A stretch of DNA of 49,191 bases from an uncultured Fibrobacter sp. (GTDB lineage Bacteria > Fibrobacterota > Fibrobacteria > Fibrobacterales > Fibrobacteraceae): NCBI GenBank assembly GCA_900313675.1, contig OMSO01000010.1, positions 1-49,191 on the forward strand, given 5' to 3'. Every line of letters begins with the position of its first letter. Within the stretch, counting starts at the first letter, position 1. The position numbers were made by a program, and so were the translations under genes. Below the pieces are notes generated by a model. That model had not been told where the DNA came from. It saw only the letters and a program-made list of their open reading frames with translations, and ran no database searches. Shown here piece by piece: positions 23,099 to 30,704 of the stretch.

Positions 23099-23587
23099 TT
23101 ACTCTACACGGTCAAGGATTTCAGTTCCGTTAGCTTTTGTGGATTCGTCATCTACATCGCCCAACTGGAAGAATACACCGTTCAAGTTCATCTGCAATTC
23201 ATCTACGCGGGGGGAAGCTGTAATCGGTCCAACGACGCAGTCACCGGTTTTGATGCTGAACTTGAGGGACGCATCGATGATTTCCCATGTGCCGTAAACC
23301 TTCTGTCCACCGCAGTCTGTGTCAACCTGGGGCGCAGCAGACATGGTGTATTCAAACTTACCGTCATCCGTGATAACAAGGGTGCCGGGGGCATTGCTAT
23401 AGTTTGTGATGACAGAATTATCTGCCTTAGCATAAATGCCTTTCAGACTCCATGTTCCAACGACGCATCCTTCGCTTACTCCGTTGTTGTCCTTGCACTT
23501 GTCGGCTAGAGACTCGGACTCTTCGCTACAAGCGTTGAAAAAAAAGAAGCAGGATGCTGCCAATAGGGTTAAGATTTTTGTTTTCAT
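23099..23587 (-). CDS. small lipoprotein, lipocalin-like
   Basis: The 162-residue product has a lipoprotein signal peptide (MKTKILTLLAASCFFFFNAC, lipobox FNAC). After Cys20 the pattern CVVGTWSLKGIY...GTLVITDDGKFEY...VYGTWEIIDASLKFSI resembles small lipocalin-like or 'DUF4923/lipocalin' beta barrels, in which a G-T-W opens the barrel. It is probably outer-membrane anchored. It has a leader of about 27 nt with an AGAGGA-type ribosome-binding site, unlike the leaderless housekeeping genes. No substrate is known. Confidence 0.65.
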   Translation of the reverse strand: MKTKILTLLAASCFFFFNACSEESESLADKCKDNNGVSEGCVVGTWSLKGIYAKADNSVITNYSNAPGTLVITDDGKFEYTMSAAPQVDTDCGGQKVYGTWEIIDASLKFSIKTGDCVVGPITASPRVDELQMNLNGVFFQLGDVDDESTKANGTEILDRVE

Positions 23588-23649
23588 GATAATCCTCTTT
23601 TGTTTGAATACCTGTAATATAAATAAAAATAGTGGTAGGAGGCTGAATA

Positions 23650-25431
23650 CTAGGGGTTTGTGGTTGTATACATCCCTTCAATCTTGTCGGCGTAGCGTTC
23701 TTCGGCCACTTTTCGGCGGATTTTTAGGGTAGGGGTCAACAATCCGGACTCTATGGTGAGTTCGTCTCCAATCAGGACCCATCGGCATATCTTTTCCCAG
23801 TGGTTCAACTTGCGGTTGATGCGGGTAATGTGACGGAATACGGATTCTCTTACACGGAGGGACTTCAATGCCAAATCCATGCGAAAATCCTCTTTGGAAA
23901 TTCGGAGCAGACGACGGGCCCCTTCCGGGTTGATCCATATAAGCGCCGAGGCAAATTTTCGGTTGTTGGCGATGACCAGGGCCTGCTCCACTAGGGGGTG
24001 TCGGCTGATCTCTAGTTCGATGGGGTTAGGACTTACGTATTTGCCAGTGCTGGTCTTCAAGAGCTCCTTGATGCGGCCCGTAAGAGAAAGAAAACCGTTT
24101 TCGTCTATGCTTCCTTGGTCGCCGGTTTTGAAGAATCCGTCTTCGGTAAAGATTTCGGCGTTGAGTTCCGGCATGTTGTGGTAGCCTCTAAACACGCTGT
24201 CGCCTTTCACCATGACTTCGTTGTTTTCGCCAATTTTTACCTGTAAATGCTTTAGAGGCTTGCCCACGCTGCCTAGAGCGATCGCATGGTCGCAGTTGGC
24301 GCTGACTACAGGGGAGCATTCTGTGAGGCCGTAACCTTCGTAGACGGGCAGTCCGATGTTCAACAGGAACCTGAGAATACTCTTGTTTAGCGCATTGCTG
24401 CCGGAGATAATAAGCCTGAAGTTTCCGCCGATGGCGCTACGCATCTTGGAGTAAACCAGCTTGTCGTAAAACCTCATGGCGTGACTGCGCTTTTTGGTGG
24501 GGTCGTTCAGCTTGGCCAGCTTGATGGCGTTCTTGATAAGGAGCCGTTTAGGCCCTCTGGCCTTGTCTGCCGCTGCGGTCATGCTCTCGTAAAGTCGCTC
24601 GAGAATCCTCGGAACCACAATCATTACGGAGGGCTTGACTTCTGTCATGATTTTGGCCGCATTCTTTGGGGAATCGGCAAAATAGATGGTGGCGCCATTC
24701 AAGATGTAGAAATACACGGCCATTCGCTCAAAAACATGGGCCACGGGCAGCATGGTAAGGCACCGGTCTTTTTCAGGATCCACGGTATAAAGGTCCAAAA
24801 TGCTCTGAATTTGGGAAAGCATGTTCCGGTGGGAGAGTTCTGCCCCCTTGGGCCTGCCGGTAGAACCGCTGGTGTAGATGATGCTGAAAAGGTCGTCGGG
24901 CTGTATAGACTCAATTTGTTGGTGTAGCCAGCTTGTATTTTCTGGGTCTTGCATCAATCCGTAGCCTTCGGCCAAAAGGTCGTCCCAGTAAATGCCGCTG
25001 CCCGGGAGAGGGGAGGCGGAGTCAATGCAGATGATGGTGGAAAATCCCGAAAGATTTTCTTTTAGAGGTGCATCCAGGTCATTCATGTTGTTTATGACCA
25101 AGATGTGTACGACGGCATCTTCGCATTGAAATGCAAAATTTTCCGAAGAAATGTTCGGGAAAAGAGGAACCACACGGGCATGGTTGATCTGGGTGGCGAT
25201 ATCTGCCATGATCCAGTAGGGGGAACTCCCGGCGATTATCCCGATGCTTTCTCTTTCTTTAACCCCGTGGTTATGGAGTGCAAGGGCCAAGGCCTGGGTG
25301 TCTCGTTCCAGGTTTTCCTTTGAAAAGTGAGTCCAGTCCCCGTTTTGCCGTTGGTACCAGCCGCCAAAATCCTCTCGATGGCAGGTGGCAAAGAATAGTT
25401 CGGGGAGCGAATTGAATTTTAGGGACTCCAT
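23650..25431 (-). CDS. long-chain fatty acid-CoA ligase (AMP-forming)
   Basis: The 593-residue enzyme has the adenylate-forming fold: P-loop YTSGSTGRPKGAELSHRN, A5 motif GYGLTECSPVV, A7/A8 region FFKTGDQGSIDENGFLSLTGRIKELLKTSTGKYVSP, which is characteristic of bacterial long-chain acyl-CoA synthetases. It activates fatty acids by making acyl-AMP and then acyl-CoA. Length is normal. It stands alone and is divergent from the small membrane protein gene that follows. Confidence 0.9.
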   Translation of the reverse strand: MESLKFNSLPELFFATCHREDFGGWYQRQNGDWTHFSKENLERDTQALALALHNHGVKERESIGIIAGSSPYWIMADIATQINHARVVPLFPNISSENFAFQCEDAVVHILVINNMNDLDAPLKENLSGFSTIICIDSASPLPGSGIYWDDLLAEGYGLMQDPENTSWLHQQIESIQPDDLFSIIYTSGSTGRPKGAELSHRNMLSQIQSILDLYTVDPEKDRCLTMLPVAHVFERMAVYFYILNGATIYFADSPKNAAKIMTEVKPSVMIVVPRILERLYESMTAAADKARGPKRLLIKNAIKLAKLNDPTKKRSHAMRFYDKLVYSKMRSAIGGNFRLIISGSNALNKSILRFLLNIGLPVYEGYGLTECSPVVSANCDHAIALGSVGKPLKHLQVKIGENNEVMVKGDSVFRGYHNMPELNAEIFTEDGFFKTGDQGSIDENGFLSLTGRIKELLKTSTGKYVSPNPIELEISRHPLVEQALVIANNRKFASALIWINPEGARRLLRISKEDFRMDLALKSLRVRESVFRHITRINRKLNHWEKICRWVLIGDELTIESGLLTPTLKIRRKVAEERYADKIEGMYTTTNP

Positions 25432-25487
25432 ACACTGAAAATAACATTCTTATGGGCGAAAAGTTCATTTTTTTTGAAAAAAAACTA

Positions 25488-25495
25488 TATATTGG
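25488..25495 (+). promoter_or_regulatory. TATATTGG -7 box ending 5 nt before ATG
   Basis: TAnnTTTG-like box; decides the start at 25501, not the upstream ATG at 25474. Confidence 0.4.
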
Positions 25496-25500
25496 GAACC

Positions 25501-25830
25501 ATGTTGAAGAAACTAGAGGATTACACCAACTATCTGGAACATCGTGTTGCTCAAGGAGCGGCTCTTTCGTCCGAGGAATTGCTCTCGGTCAGGGTTCACA
25601 TTGGTTTTTTCCAGCACGAAAGGCTGGTCCACGAGCTGGTCATGATCCTTTTTGCCTTGCTTACGGTAGGCGGTTTTCTTTTTTTCGTGGCTATGCCGGA
25701 AATCCTAGTTCTGATTCTGGATATTCTGTTTTTGGGCTTACTTATTCCTTACATCAGGCACTACTACGGGCTTGAAAATGGGGTCCAAAAGCTCTACAGC
25801 CTTTATTCTAGGCTAGAAGAACAGAAATAG
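25501..25830 (+). CDS. small membrane protein, unknown function
   Basis: The 109-residue protein has two hydrophobic helices at about 45-66 and 67-86 (LVMILFALLTVGGFLFFVAM and ILVLILDILFLGLLIPYI) flanked by charged, helical ends. No family is recognised. It may be co-transcribed with the PAS/GGDEF/EAL gene 95 nt downstream, although a separate TTATATTC box is visible there. Confidence 0.65.
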   Translation: MLKKLEDYTNYLEHRVAQGAALSSEELLSVRVHIGFFQHERLVHELVMILFALLTVGGFLFFVAMPEILVLILDILFLGLLIPYIRHYYGLENGVQKLYSLYSRLEEQK

Positions 25831-25925
25831 CGTCAGTTATTCCAATTTGGAATAGTTTGAATTGGACTGCAGAGAGCTCCCAAAGAACTGTTGTTTTAAG
25901 TTATATTCACCTCATTAGGGATATT

Positions 25926-27896
25926 ATGAGATTGTTTGACGAACATTCGGTTTTGCGTTTTGCGCTTTTATTTGCGTGTTTCTTATTTACCGCATTTATT
26001 CCAGATATTATTCATTTATCTGAAAAACCCATGGGGTTTATTCCCTACTTCTTTGCGATTTTCTTCCTTGCGTACGTGGCCCTCTTTTACAAATTTCCTG
26101 TTCAGGGCAACAGAAAAAAGATTCGTAACGATGTGGTGATTCCCGAAAAGGTGGAACAGGTTCCCGCCCGCGATTACCAGAAGGATCTTTCCGAAAAGGA
26201 TGAATTGTTCCAGATGCTGGTGGATGTTTCCTCTGACGGATTCTGGACCTTTGACGTGCCCACGGGAAAGGTCTATTGGTCCAATAGGGTAGCAAAGTTC
26301 TTGAATATTCCGCTAACGAGCATCGTGGATTCCTTTGACACCCTCAAGAATGCGGTTCTAGAAAGCGACTGGACCACGTTTAAGGAGAAATTCACCCGAT
26401 CCCTAGAGGATAATGCGCCCTTTTCGGCGAAGCTTCGGCTTTTGAATGTGCCGAAAGACGGAAACTCTGAAATTATTGTTTCGGGCAGGTCGCAATGTAA
26501 CGAAGAGGGAAGGCCGATCCGTGTTATCGGCTCTATTACAGGCGCCCACGAACAAGAAGAAAGCACTCGTCAGTTCTACGCTTATCGCGATGCCCTTACG
26601 GGCGTGTATAACCGAAAGTTCTTCTTGGAAAAACTGAAGGTAGACGTGGATATGGCCGCCCAGAAGCCGGATTACACATTCGCGGTGGTTCTTTTGGACA
26701 TTGATAGCTTTGGTGCCATCAACGAATCCTATTCCATGAATTTTGGCGACAACGTTCTGAAGATTGTTTCCGACCGTATTCGTTCCACTTGTAGGAACAA
26801 CGACTGCGTAGCCCGCATTGGTCCCGATGTGTTTGCCGTAGTGATTCATGACATCGAGGGCAAGGGTTCCGATGACGAGCTGATGCCCACGGTAAAGCGC
26901 CTCCACAACAAGGTGAAAACCCCTATCCAGTTGGACGGTCGTGAACTCTATATCAGCGTGTCCATGGCGGTCGTGGTGAACAAGGACGTGGACTGCGTAG
27001 AAGACTTGCTGTCTAACGCTACGGCGGTGCTCAGGGACTTGAAGAAGGGCGGTAATCACGGTGGCATCCAGTTCTTTGCTGGTGGAATCCGCGAAAAGGC
27101 CATGAAGCTTTACAAGCTGGAGTACGAAATCCGCAGGGCCATACAGGCCCAGGAGTTCGTGCTGGTGTACCAGCCTATTGTAGATATCGAACGCGGGAAC
27201 AGGGTGTCCGGTTTCGAGGCGCTTGTCCGCTGGAATAATTCTGAACACGGAGTAGTTTCCCCTGCAGAATTTATCCCTCTGGCCGAAGAGACTGGCCTGA
27301 TTGTGCCTATGGGTGCCCAGATTCTGCGGATGGCTTGCGAGCAGACCAAGAAATGGGTAGATATGGGTTTCAGCGATATCCGTGTGGCCGTAAACTTCTC
27401 TGCAAAGCAGTTCACTCTGGACAACATGGTGGACGACGTGAAGCGGGTGCTTGCCGAAACCCACCTGAACCCCAAGAACTTGAAGCTTGAAATTACGGAA
27501 TACACCGCCATGTGCGAGGTGGAAAAGGCCATAGACATTATGCGGGCCCTTTCCAACATGGGACTCCAGATTTCTATCGATGATTTTGGTACGGGCTACA
27601 GTTCCCTTTCTTATTTGAAACGCTATCCGGTGCATACCCTCAAGATGGATAAGTCCTTTATCGACCACATCGCCGACGACGAAGAGGATGCCACCTTTGC
27701 TCGGATGGTGATTAGCATTGCCAACACCTTGAACCTGGACTTGATTGCCGAAGGGGTAGAGACGGAAGAACAGCTGCAGTTCTTGAAACGGGAAGGCTGC
27801 CGCTACATCCAGGGCTACTATTTCAGCAAGCCTCTGGCTCCCGAAAAGGCTTTGGCCTACATGCGTGAGCATTACGATGTAGGGGCTAGGATCTAG
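25926..27896 (+). CDS. membrane PAS-GGDEF-EAL protein with degenerate GGDEF, likely c-di-GMP phosphodiesterase
   Basis: The 656-residue protein has two N-terminal membrane helices, a PAS domain (about 95-205), GGDEF (about 215-380) and EAL (about 395-645). The GGDEF signature is changed to IGPDVF, so diguanylate cyclase activity is probably lost and the domain may bind GTP or act as a regulator. EAL residues look intact: FEALVRW, NFSAKQF, EITEYTAM, IDDFGTGYSSLSYL, LKMDKSF, AEGVETEEQ. It should hydrolyse c-di-GMP at the inner membrane. I chose ATG 25926 because the earlier start is TTG. Its last residues and stop lie in heptamer array R6. Confidence 0.88.
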   Translation: MRLFDEHSVLRFALLFACFLFTAFIPDIIHLSEKPMGFIPYFFAIFFLAYVALFYKFPVQGNRKKIRNDVVIPEKVEQVPARDYQKDLSEKDELFQMLVDVSSDGFWTFDVPTGKVYWSNRVAKFLNIPLTSIVDSFDTLKNAVLESDWTTFKEKFTRSLEDNAPFSAKLRLLNVPKDGNSEIIVSGRSQCNEEGRPIRVIGSITGAHEQEESTRQFYAYRDALTGVYNRKFFLEKLKVDVDMAAQKPDYTFAVVLLDIDSFGAINESYSMNFGDNVLKIVSDRIRSTCRNNDCVARIGPDVFAVVIHDIEGKGSDDELMPTVKRLHNKVKTPIQLDGRELYISVSMAVVVNKDVDCVEDLLSNATAVLRDLKKGGNHGGIQFFAGGIREKAMKLYKLEYEIRRAIQAQEFVLVYQPIVDIERGNRVSGFEALVRWNNSEHGVVSPAEFIPLAEETGLIVPMGAQILRMACEQTKKWVDMGFSDIRVAVNFSAKQFTLDNMVDDVKRVLAETHLNPKNLKLEITEYTAMCEVEKAIDIMRALSNMGLQISIDDFGTGYSSLSYLKRYPVHTLKMDKSFIDHIADDEEDATFARMVISIANTLNLDLIAEGVETEEQLQFLKREGCRYIQGYYFSKPLAPEKALAYMREHYDVGARI

Positions 27897-28035
27897 GGGC
27901 TAGGTTTTAGGGAAATGTGGGATGTGAAGTGTGAGGTTCAAGGCTCGGGACATGAGGTATGTCATCCCCGACCTGGTCGGGGATCTGCTTGAGGCATTAG
28001 TGGTTAGGGGTTAGGATCTAGGATTTAGGGGCTAG
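27880..28035. repeat. heptamer repeat array R6 with embedded GTCATCCCCG palindrome
   Basis: TAGGGGC TAGGATC TAGGGGC TAGGTTT TAGGGAA, then ATGTGGG ATGTGAA GTGTGAG words. The palindrome GTCATCCCCG...CGGGGATCTG follows at 27961-27987, and the array closes AGTGGTT AGGGGTT AGGATCT AGGATTT AGGGGCT. It begins inside the preceding gene: the second TAG word gives its stop codon. Confidence 0.85.
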
Positions 28036-28050
28036 AGAAAAAGACTTCTT

Positions 28051-28096
28051 GAGTGCGTGTTCGGGCCTGCGGACATGCGCTCTTTTTTTATTTTTA
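28051..28096 (+). terminator. rho-independent terminator of the GGDEF-EAL gene
   Basis: A 10-bp stem GAGTGCGTGT with ACATGCGCTC (two wobble pairs), then a T-rich tract. It lies between array R6 and cobA-hemD. Confidence 0.75.
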
Positions 28097-28102
28097 CACT
28101 AG

Positions 28103-29740
28103 ATGTCTGGAAAGGTTTATCTGATTGGGGCTGGTCCTGGCGATCCGGGACTCTTGACCCTGCGCGGCAAGGAGATTCTCGAAAAGGCGGATGTGGTGGT
28201 TTACGACCGTCTGGTGTCCCTTGCTATACTCGGGATGTGCAATCCGAAGGCAAAGATGGTGGATGTAGGCAAGATGCCGCAGCACCACAAGGTAAAGCAA
28301 TCCGAAATCAATAAGCTGCTGGTGCAGTTCGCCTGCGAAATGCCGAGTGCGACTATTGCCCGCCTCAAGGGCGGCGACCCCTTCGTGTTTGGTCGCGGCG
28401 GCGAAGAAGCCCTGGAGCTTGTGAATGCCGGCGTGGAATTCGAGATTGTTCCGGGCATTACCTCTGCCATTTCTGTACCTGCCTACGCAGGAATTCCCGT
28501 AAGCCATCGCGGGATTGCCACCAGCTTCCATATCATAACGGGGCATGAGAGAGATGTCATTGCGGCTCCCGTTTCCGGTGTCATCCCCGCGCAGGCGGGG
28601 ATCTCTCTTGATTTCAAAGCCCTCGCTCATTGCTCCGGCACCCTCATCTTTTTGATGGGCATTGCCAACATGGACTTTATCGCACAGCGCCTGATGGAAT
28701 GCGGTAAGGACCCGAAAACGCCGGTTGCCTTTATCGAGAAAGGAACGACTCCGTACCAGCGGACGGTAATGGCTACATTAGCGACGGCGGGGAAAACCAT
28801 CGTTCGCGAAAAGGTGACGGCCCCTGCCATCACCATCATGGGGGGCGTCGTCGAGCTTGGCAAGAGTCTCGCCTGGAAAAAGAACCTGCCTCTTTCGGGA
28901 AAGCGGCTTGTGGTAACCCGCGCGGCAAAGCAAGCAAGCGGGATTACTGCAAGGCTTACGGCTCTCGGCGCCGAAGTCATCGAGACCCCGATGATAGAAA
29001 CCCGTACTCTGGAATGCCCTTGTGTCATCCCCGCTGTCATTCTGGAGGGGCGACGCCCCGATAGAATCACGGGGATCTCCTCCTCCGTTTTTGATTCCCT
29101 CGCAGACTTCGATGTTCTTGCTTTTACCAGCGTGAACGGCGTCGAAAGTTTCTTCAAGCAGCTGTTTGCCGCCGGTTACGATGTGCGTATCCTTGCTGGC
29201 AAGAAAATCGCCAGTGTCGGGAAAATTACCGAAAAGAAATTGTTGGAGTACGGCATTCGCTGTGATTACGTGCCCGAGGACCATACCGGTGAAGGTCTTG
29301 GAAAGCTGTTGGCAACGCTCGTACCTCAAAGCACCGAAGGTGCGACCTCAAACCCCATACCTCAAATCCTCCTCTTGCAGGGCAATCTTGCCGACGATAC
29401 CATGACAAAACTATTGCCGCAGGCGACCCGCTGGGTGGTTTACGAGACGCTTCCTGTTTCTGAACTCCCCGAATGGAAGCGTGAAGCCGTTGAATCCGCT
29501 GATGCTGTGGTCTTTGCAAGTTCCAGCGCCGTGGAAAATTTTGTTAAAGTCATGCCACAAAGCGTTGAAGGTTCGGACTCGTACCCCGAACCTCGTGCCT
29601 CGAACCTCAATCCTCGAACCTCTTTCTGCATCGGCCGCCTGACCGAAGCTACCGCCCGCAAGCACGGCTTTGAAACCGTCACCTCAGACGAGACCACCAT
29701 GGACTCCCTCGTGAAAAAAATTGTGGAATATTACTCGTGA
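28103..29740 (+). CDS. uroporphyrinogen-III C-methyltransferase / uroporphyrinogen-III synthase fusion (CobA-HemD), repeat-expanded
   Basis: The 545-residue fusion makes precorrin-2 from hydroxymethylbilane-derived intermediates. Residues 1-255 are CobA: VYLIGAGPGDPGLLTLRG, VVYDRLV, GGDPFVFGRGGEE, VPGITSAISVPAYAGIPVSHRG, GTLIFLMGI. Residues about 270-545 are HemD (GKRLVVTRAAKQASG, FDVLAFTSVNGVESFF). It contains four repeat-coded inserts: VIPAQAGIS in CobA after the HERD segment; VIPAVILEGRRPDRITG in HemD; an S/T/P-rich loop near residue 408; and another near residue 488. All are in frame. Its stop overlaps the GTG of the next siroheme gene. Confidence 0.9.
   Translation: MSGKVYLIGAGPGDPGLLTLRGKEILEKADVVVYDRLVSLAILGMCNPKAKMVDVGKMPQHHKVKQSEINKLLVQFACEMPSATIARLKGGDPFVFGRGGEEALELVNAGVEFEIVPGITSAISVPAYAGIPVSHRGIATSFHIITGHERDVIAAPVSGVIPAQAGISLDFKALAHCSGTLIFLMGIANMDFIAQRLMECGKDPKTPVAFIEKGTTPYQRTVMATLATAGKTIVREKVTAPAITIMGGVVELGKSLAWKKNLPLSGKRLVVTRAAKQASGITARLTALGAEVIETPMIETRTLECPCVIPAVILEGRRPDRITGISSSVFDSLADFDVLAFTSVNGVESFFKQLFAAGYDVRILAGKKIASVGKITEKKLLEYGIRCDYVPEDHTGEGLGKLLATLVPQSTEGATSNPIPQILLLQGNLADDTMTKLLPQATRWVVYETLPVSELPEWKREAVESADAVVFASSSAVENFVKVMPQSVEGSDSYPEPRASNLNPRTSFCIGRLTEATARKHGFETVTSDETTMDSLVKKIVEYYS
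28580..28606. repeat. in-frame GTCATCCCCG palindrome inside CobA part
   Basis: Same unit as 10941-10967. It codes VIPAQAGIS, a known signature of translated intergenic palindromes, in a loop between TGHE and the LDFKALA block. Confidence 0.85.
29024..29080. repeat. nested repeat: GTCATTCTGG element inserted in GTCATCCCCG palindrome, inside HemD part
   Basis: Outer arms are GTCATCCCCG (29024-29033) and CGGGGATCTCC (29070-29080). Between them lies another repeat with arms GTCATTCTGG and GATAGAAT, and a GGGGCGACGCCCC hairpin. The whole keeps the reading frame. Confidence 0.75.
29317..29372. repeat. in-frame heptamer repeat inside HemD part
   Basis: CTCGTAC CTCAAAG CACCGAA GGTGCGA CCTCAAA CCCCATA CCTCAAA. 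It contains a GCACC-GAA-GGTGC hairpin, as in the intergenic arrays. Confidence 0.8.
29553..29622. repeat. second in-frame heptamer repeat inside HemD part
   Basis: CACAAAG CGTTGAA GGTTCGG ACTCGTA CCCCGAA CCTCGTG CCTCGAA CCTCAAT CCTCGAA. The peptide includes EPRASNLNPRTS. Confidence 0.8.
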
Positions 29741-30669
29741 AAGCTATCCTGATTATCGCCCATCATTGCATTTTACCGGGAGCCTACAAGGGCTTTGAGG
29801 AAATCCTGGACAAGTTGCACCATGACTTGCCCGGTACCCGTGTGGCGAGTACCAGCCTTTTGGACCTGGAAAATGACTTGCGTACCTTGCTTCGTGAAGA
29901 TGTGGAATCGGTAACTCTTCTGCCGTTTTTGCTTTTGAACGGGCAGCATGCCAAAAACGACGTGCCCCGCGTGGTGGCCCGTTTGCAGGCGGAATTTCCG
30001 CAGATTCCCATAACCCTTTTGCCTTGCCTTGGCGATTGGAAGGAATTTGGCGACATGGTGGTAGAAGGGGTCCGCAATGCACAAATTGCAAGCTCACAAA
30101 GCACCTTGGGTTCGACTTCGCCCTTTGAACCTCGCACCTCGGGCCTCGAACCCCGAGCCTCGAACCTTCTTTCCATCGAACTGAACCTCGAAGGCCGTAA
30201 CGTTCTTGTGGTCGGTGGAGGCCGTATTGCTCTCCGCAAGGTCAAAACGCTCTTGCCTACGGGAGCGCGTATTACTGTGGTCGCCCCGCAGTTTGACCCG
30301 GAATTCGAAAATCTTATTTCAAAGGGCGAATCCCGACCTCATTGCTCACACTTCATAGCTCTAAAAAATCGCCCCTACGAACCACTGGACCTTCTTGGTA
30401 TCTTTATGGTGTTTATCTGTACTGACCAGCCGGCGGTAAACGCCCAGGTGAGTAATGATGCTCGGGCCCGCCGCATTCTGGTGAATAACGCCTGTGACTA
30501 CCTTGATGGGGACTTTATTGTACCGGCCCGTATGGATTTTGGCGAAAATATAGCGGTAACCGTCTCTACCCAAGGACGCGCCCCTTCTTTGGCCAAAAAA
30601 CTAAAACAGAAAATTCTGGCCGAATGGGGCAAAGAACTAGAACAAGTGGAAAAAGAGTTCCACATTTAA
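29737..30669 (+). CDS. CbiX-like sirohydrochlorin chelatase fused to precorrin-2 dehydrogenase (Met8/CysG-N)
   Basis: Residues 1-118 resemble CbiX/SirB: AILIIAHHCILPGAYKGFEE (active-site His), LLPFLLLNGQHAKNDVPRVV, an HxxxD-like pattern. Residues 145-310 are a precorrin-2 dehydrogenase: LEGRNVLVVGGGRIALRKVKTLLPTGARITVVAPQ, FICTDQPAVNAQVSNDARARRILVNNACDYLDGDFIVPA, VSTQGRAPSLAKKLK. Together with the previous gene it gives the full path from uroporphyrinogen III to siroheme (or a cobalt route). Start is GTG with a 3-bp overlap, indicating coupling. The linker between the two halves (about 118-145) is coded by a heptamer repeat; another short one lies near residue 200. Confidence 0.88.
   Translation: MKAILIIAHHCILPGAYKGFEEILDKLHHDLPGTRVASTSLLDLENDLRTLLREDVESVTLLPFLLLNGQHAKNDVPRVVARLQAEFPQIPITLLPCLGDWKEFGDMVVEGVRNAQIASSQSTLGSTSPFEPRTSGLEPRASNLLSIELNLEGRNVLVVGGGRIALRKVKTLLPTGARITVVAPQFDPEFENLISKGESRPHCSHFIALKNRPYEPLDLLGIFMVFICTDQPAVNAQVSNDARARRILVNNACDYLDGDFIVPARMDFGENIAVTVSTQGRAPSLAKKLKQKILAEWGKELEQVEKEFHI
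30084..30172. repeat. heptamer repeat coding the linker between the chelatase and dehydrogenase domains
   Basis: CTCACAA AGCACCT TGGGTTC GACTTCG CCCTTTG AACCTCG CACCTCG GGCCTCG AACCCCG AGCCTCG AACCTTC; period 7. It codes FEPRTSGLEPRASNL, similar to the second HemD insert. Confidence 0.82.
30325..30362. repeat. short heptamer-like insert in the dehydrogenase domain
   Basis: GCGAATC CCGACCT CATTGCT CACACTT CATAGCT fits period 7 and CTCA-type words. Weaker than the others. Confidence 0.5.
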
Positions 30670-30704
30670 TAGCGCCAGAAGATATCTGGGTGTTGGAATA
30701 TTTG

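Noticed and set aside
26403..27872. Long antisense ORF opposite the GGDEF-EAL gene
   Set aside because: The plus-strand frame has clear GGDEF/EAL motifs; the antisense translation has none.
28036..28102. Cobalamin or other riboswitch upstream of cobA-hemD
   Set aside because: The region is explained by the upstream gene's terminator and array R6; no B12-box is present.
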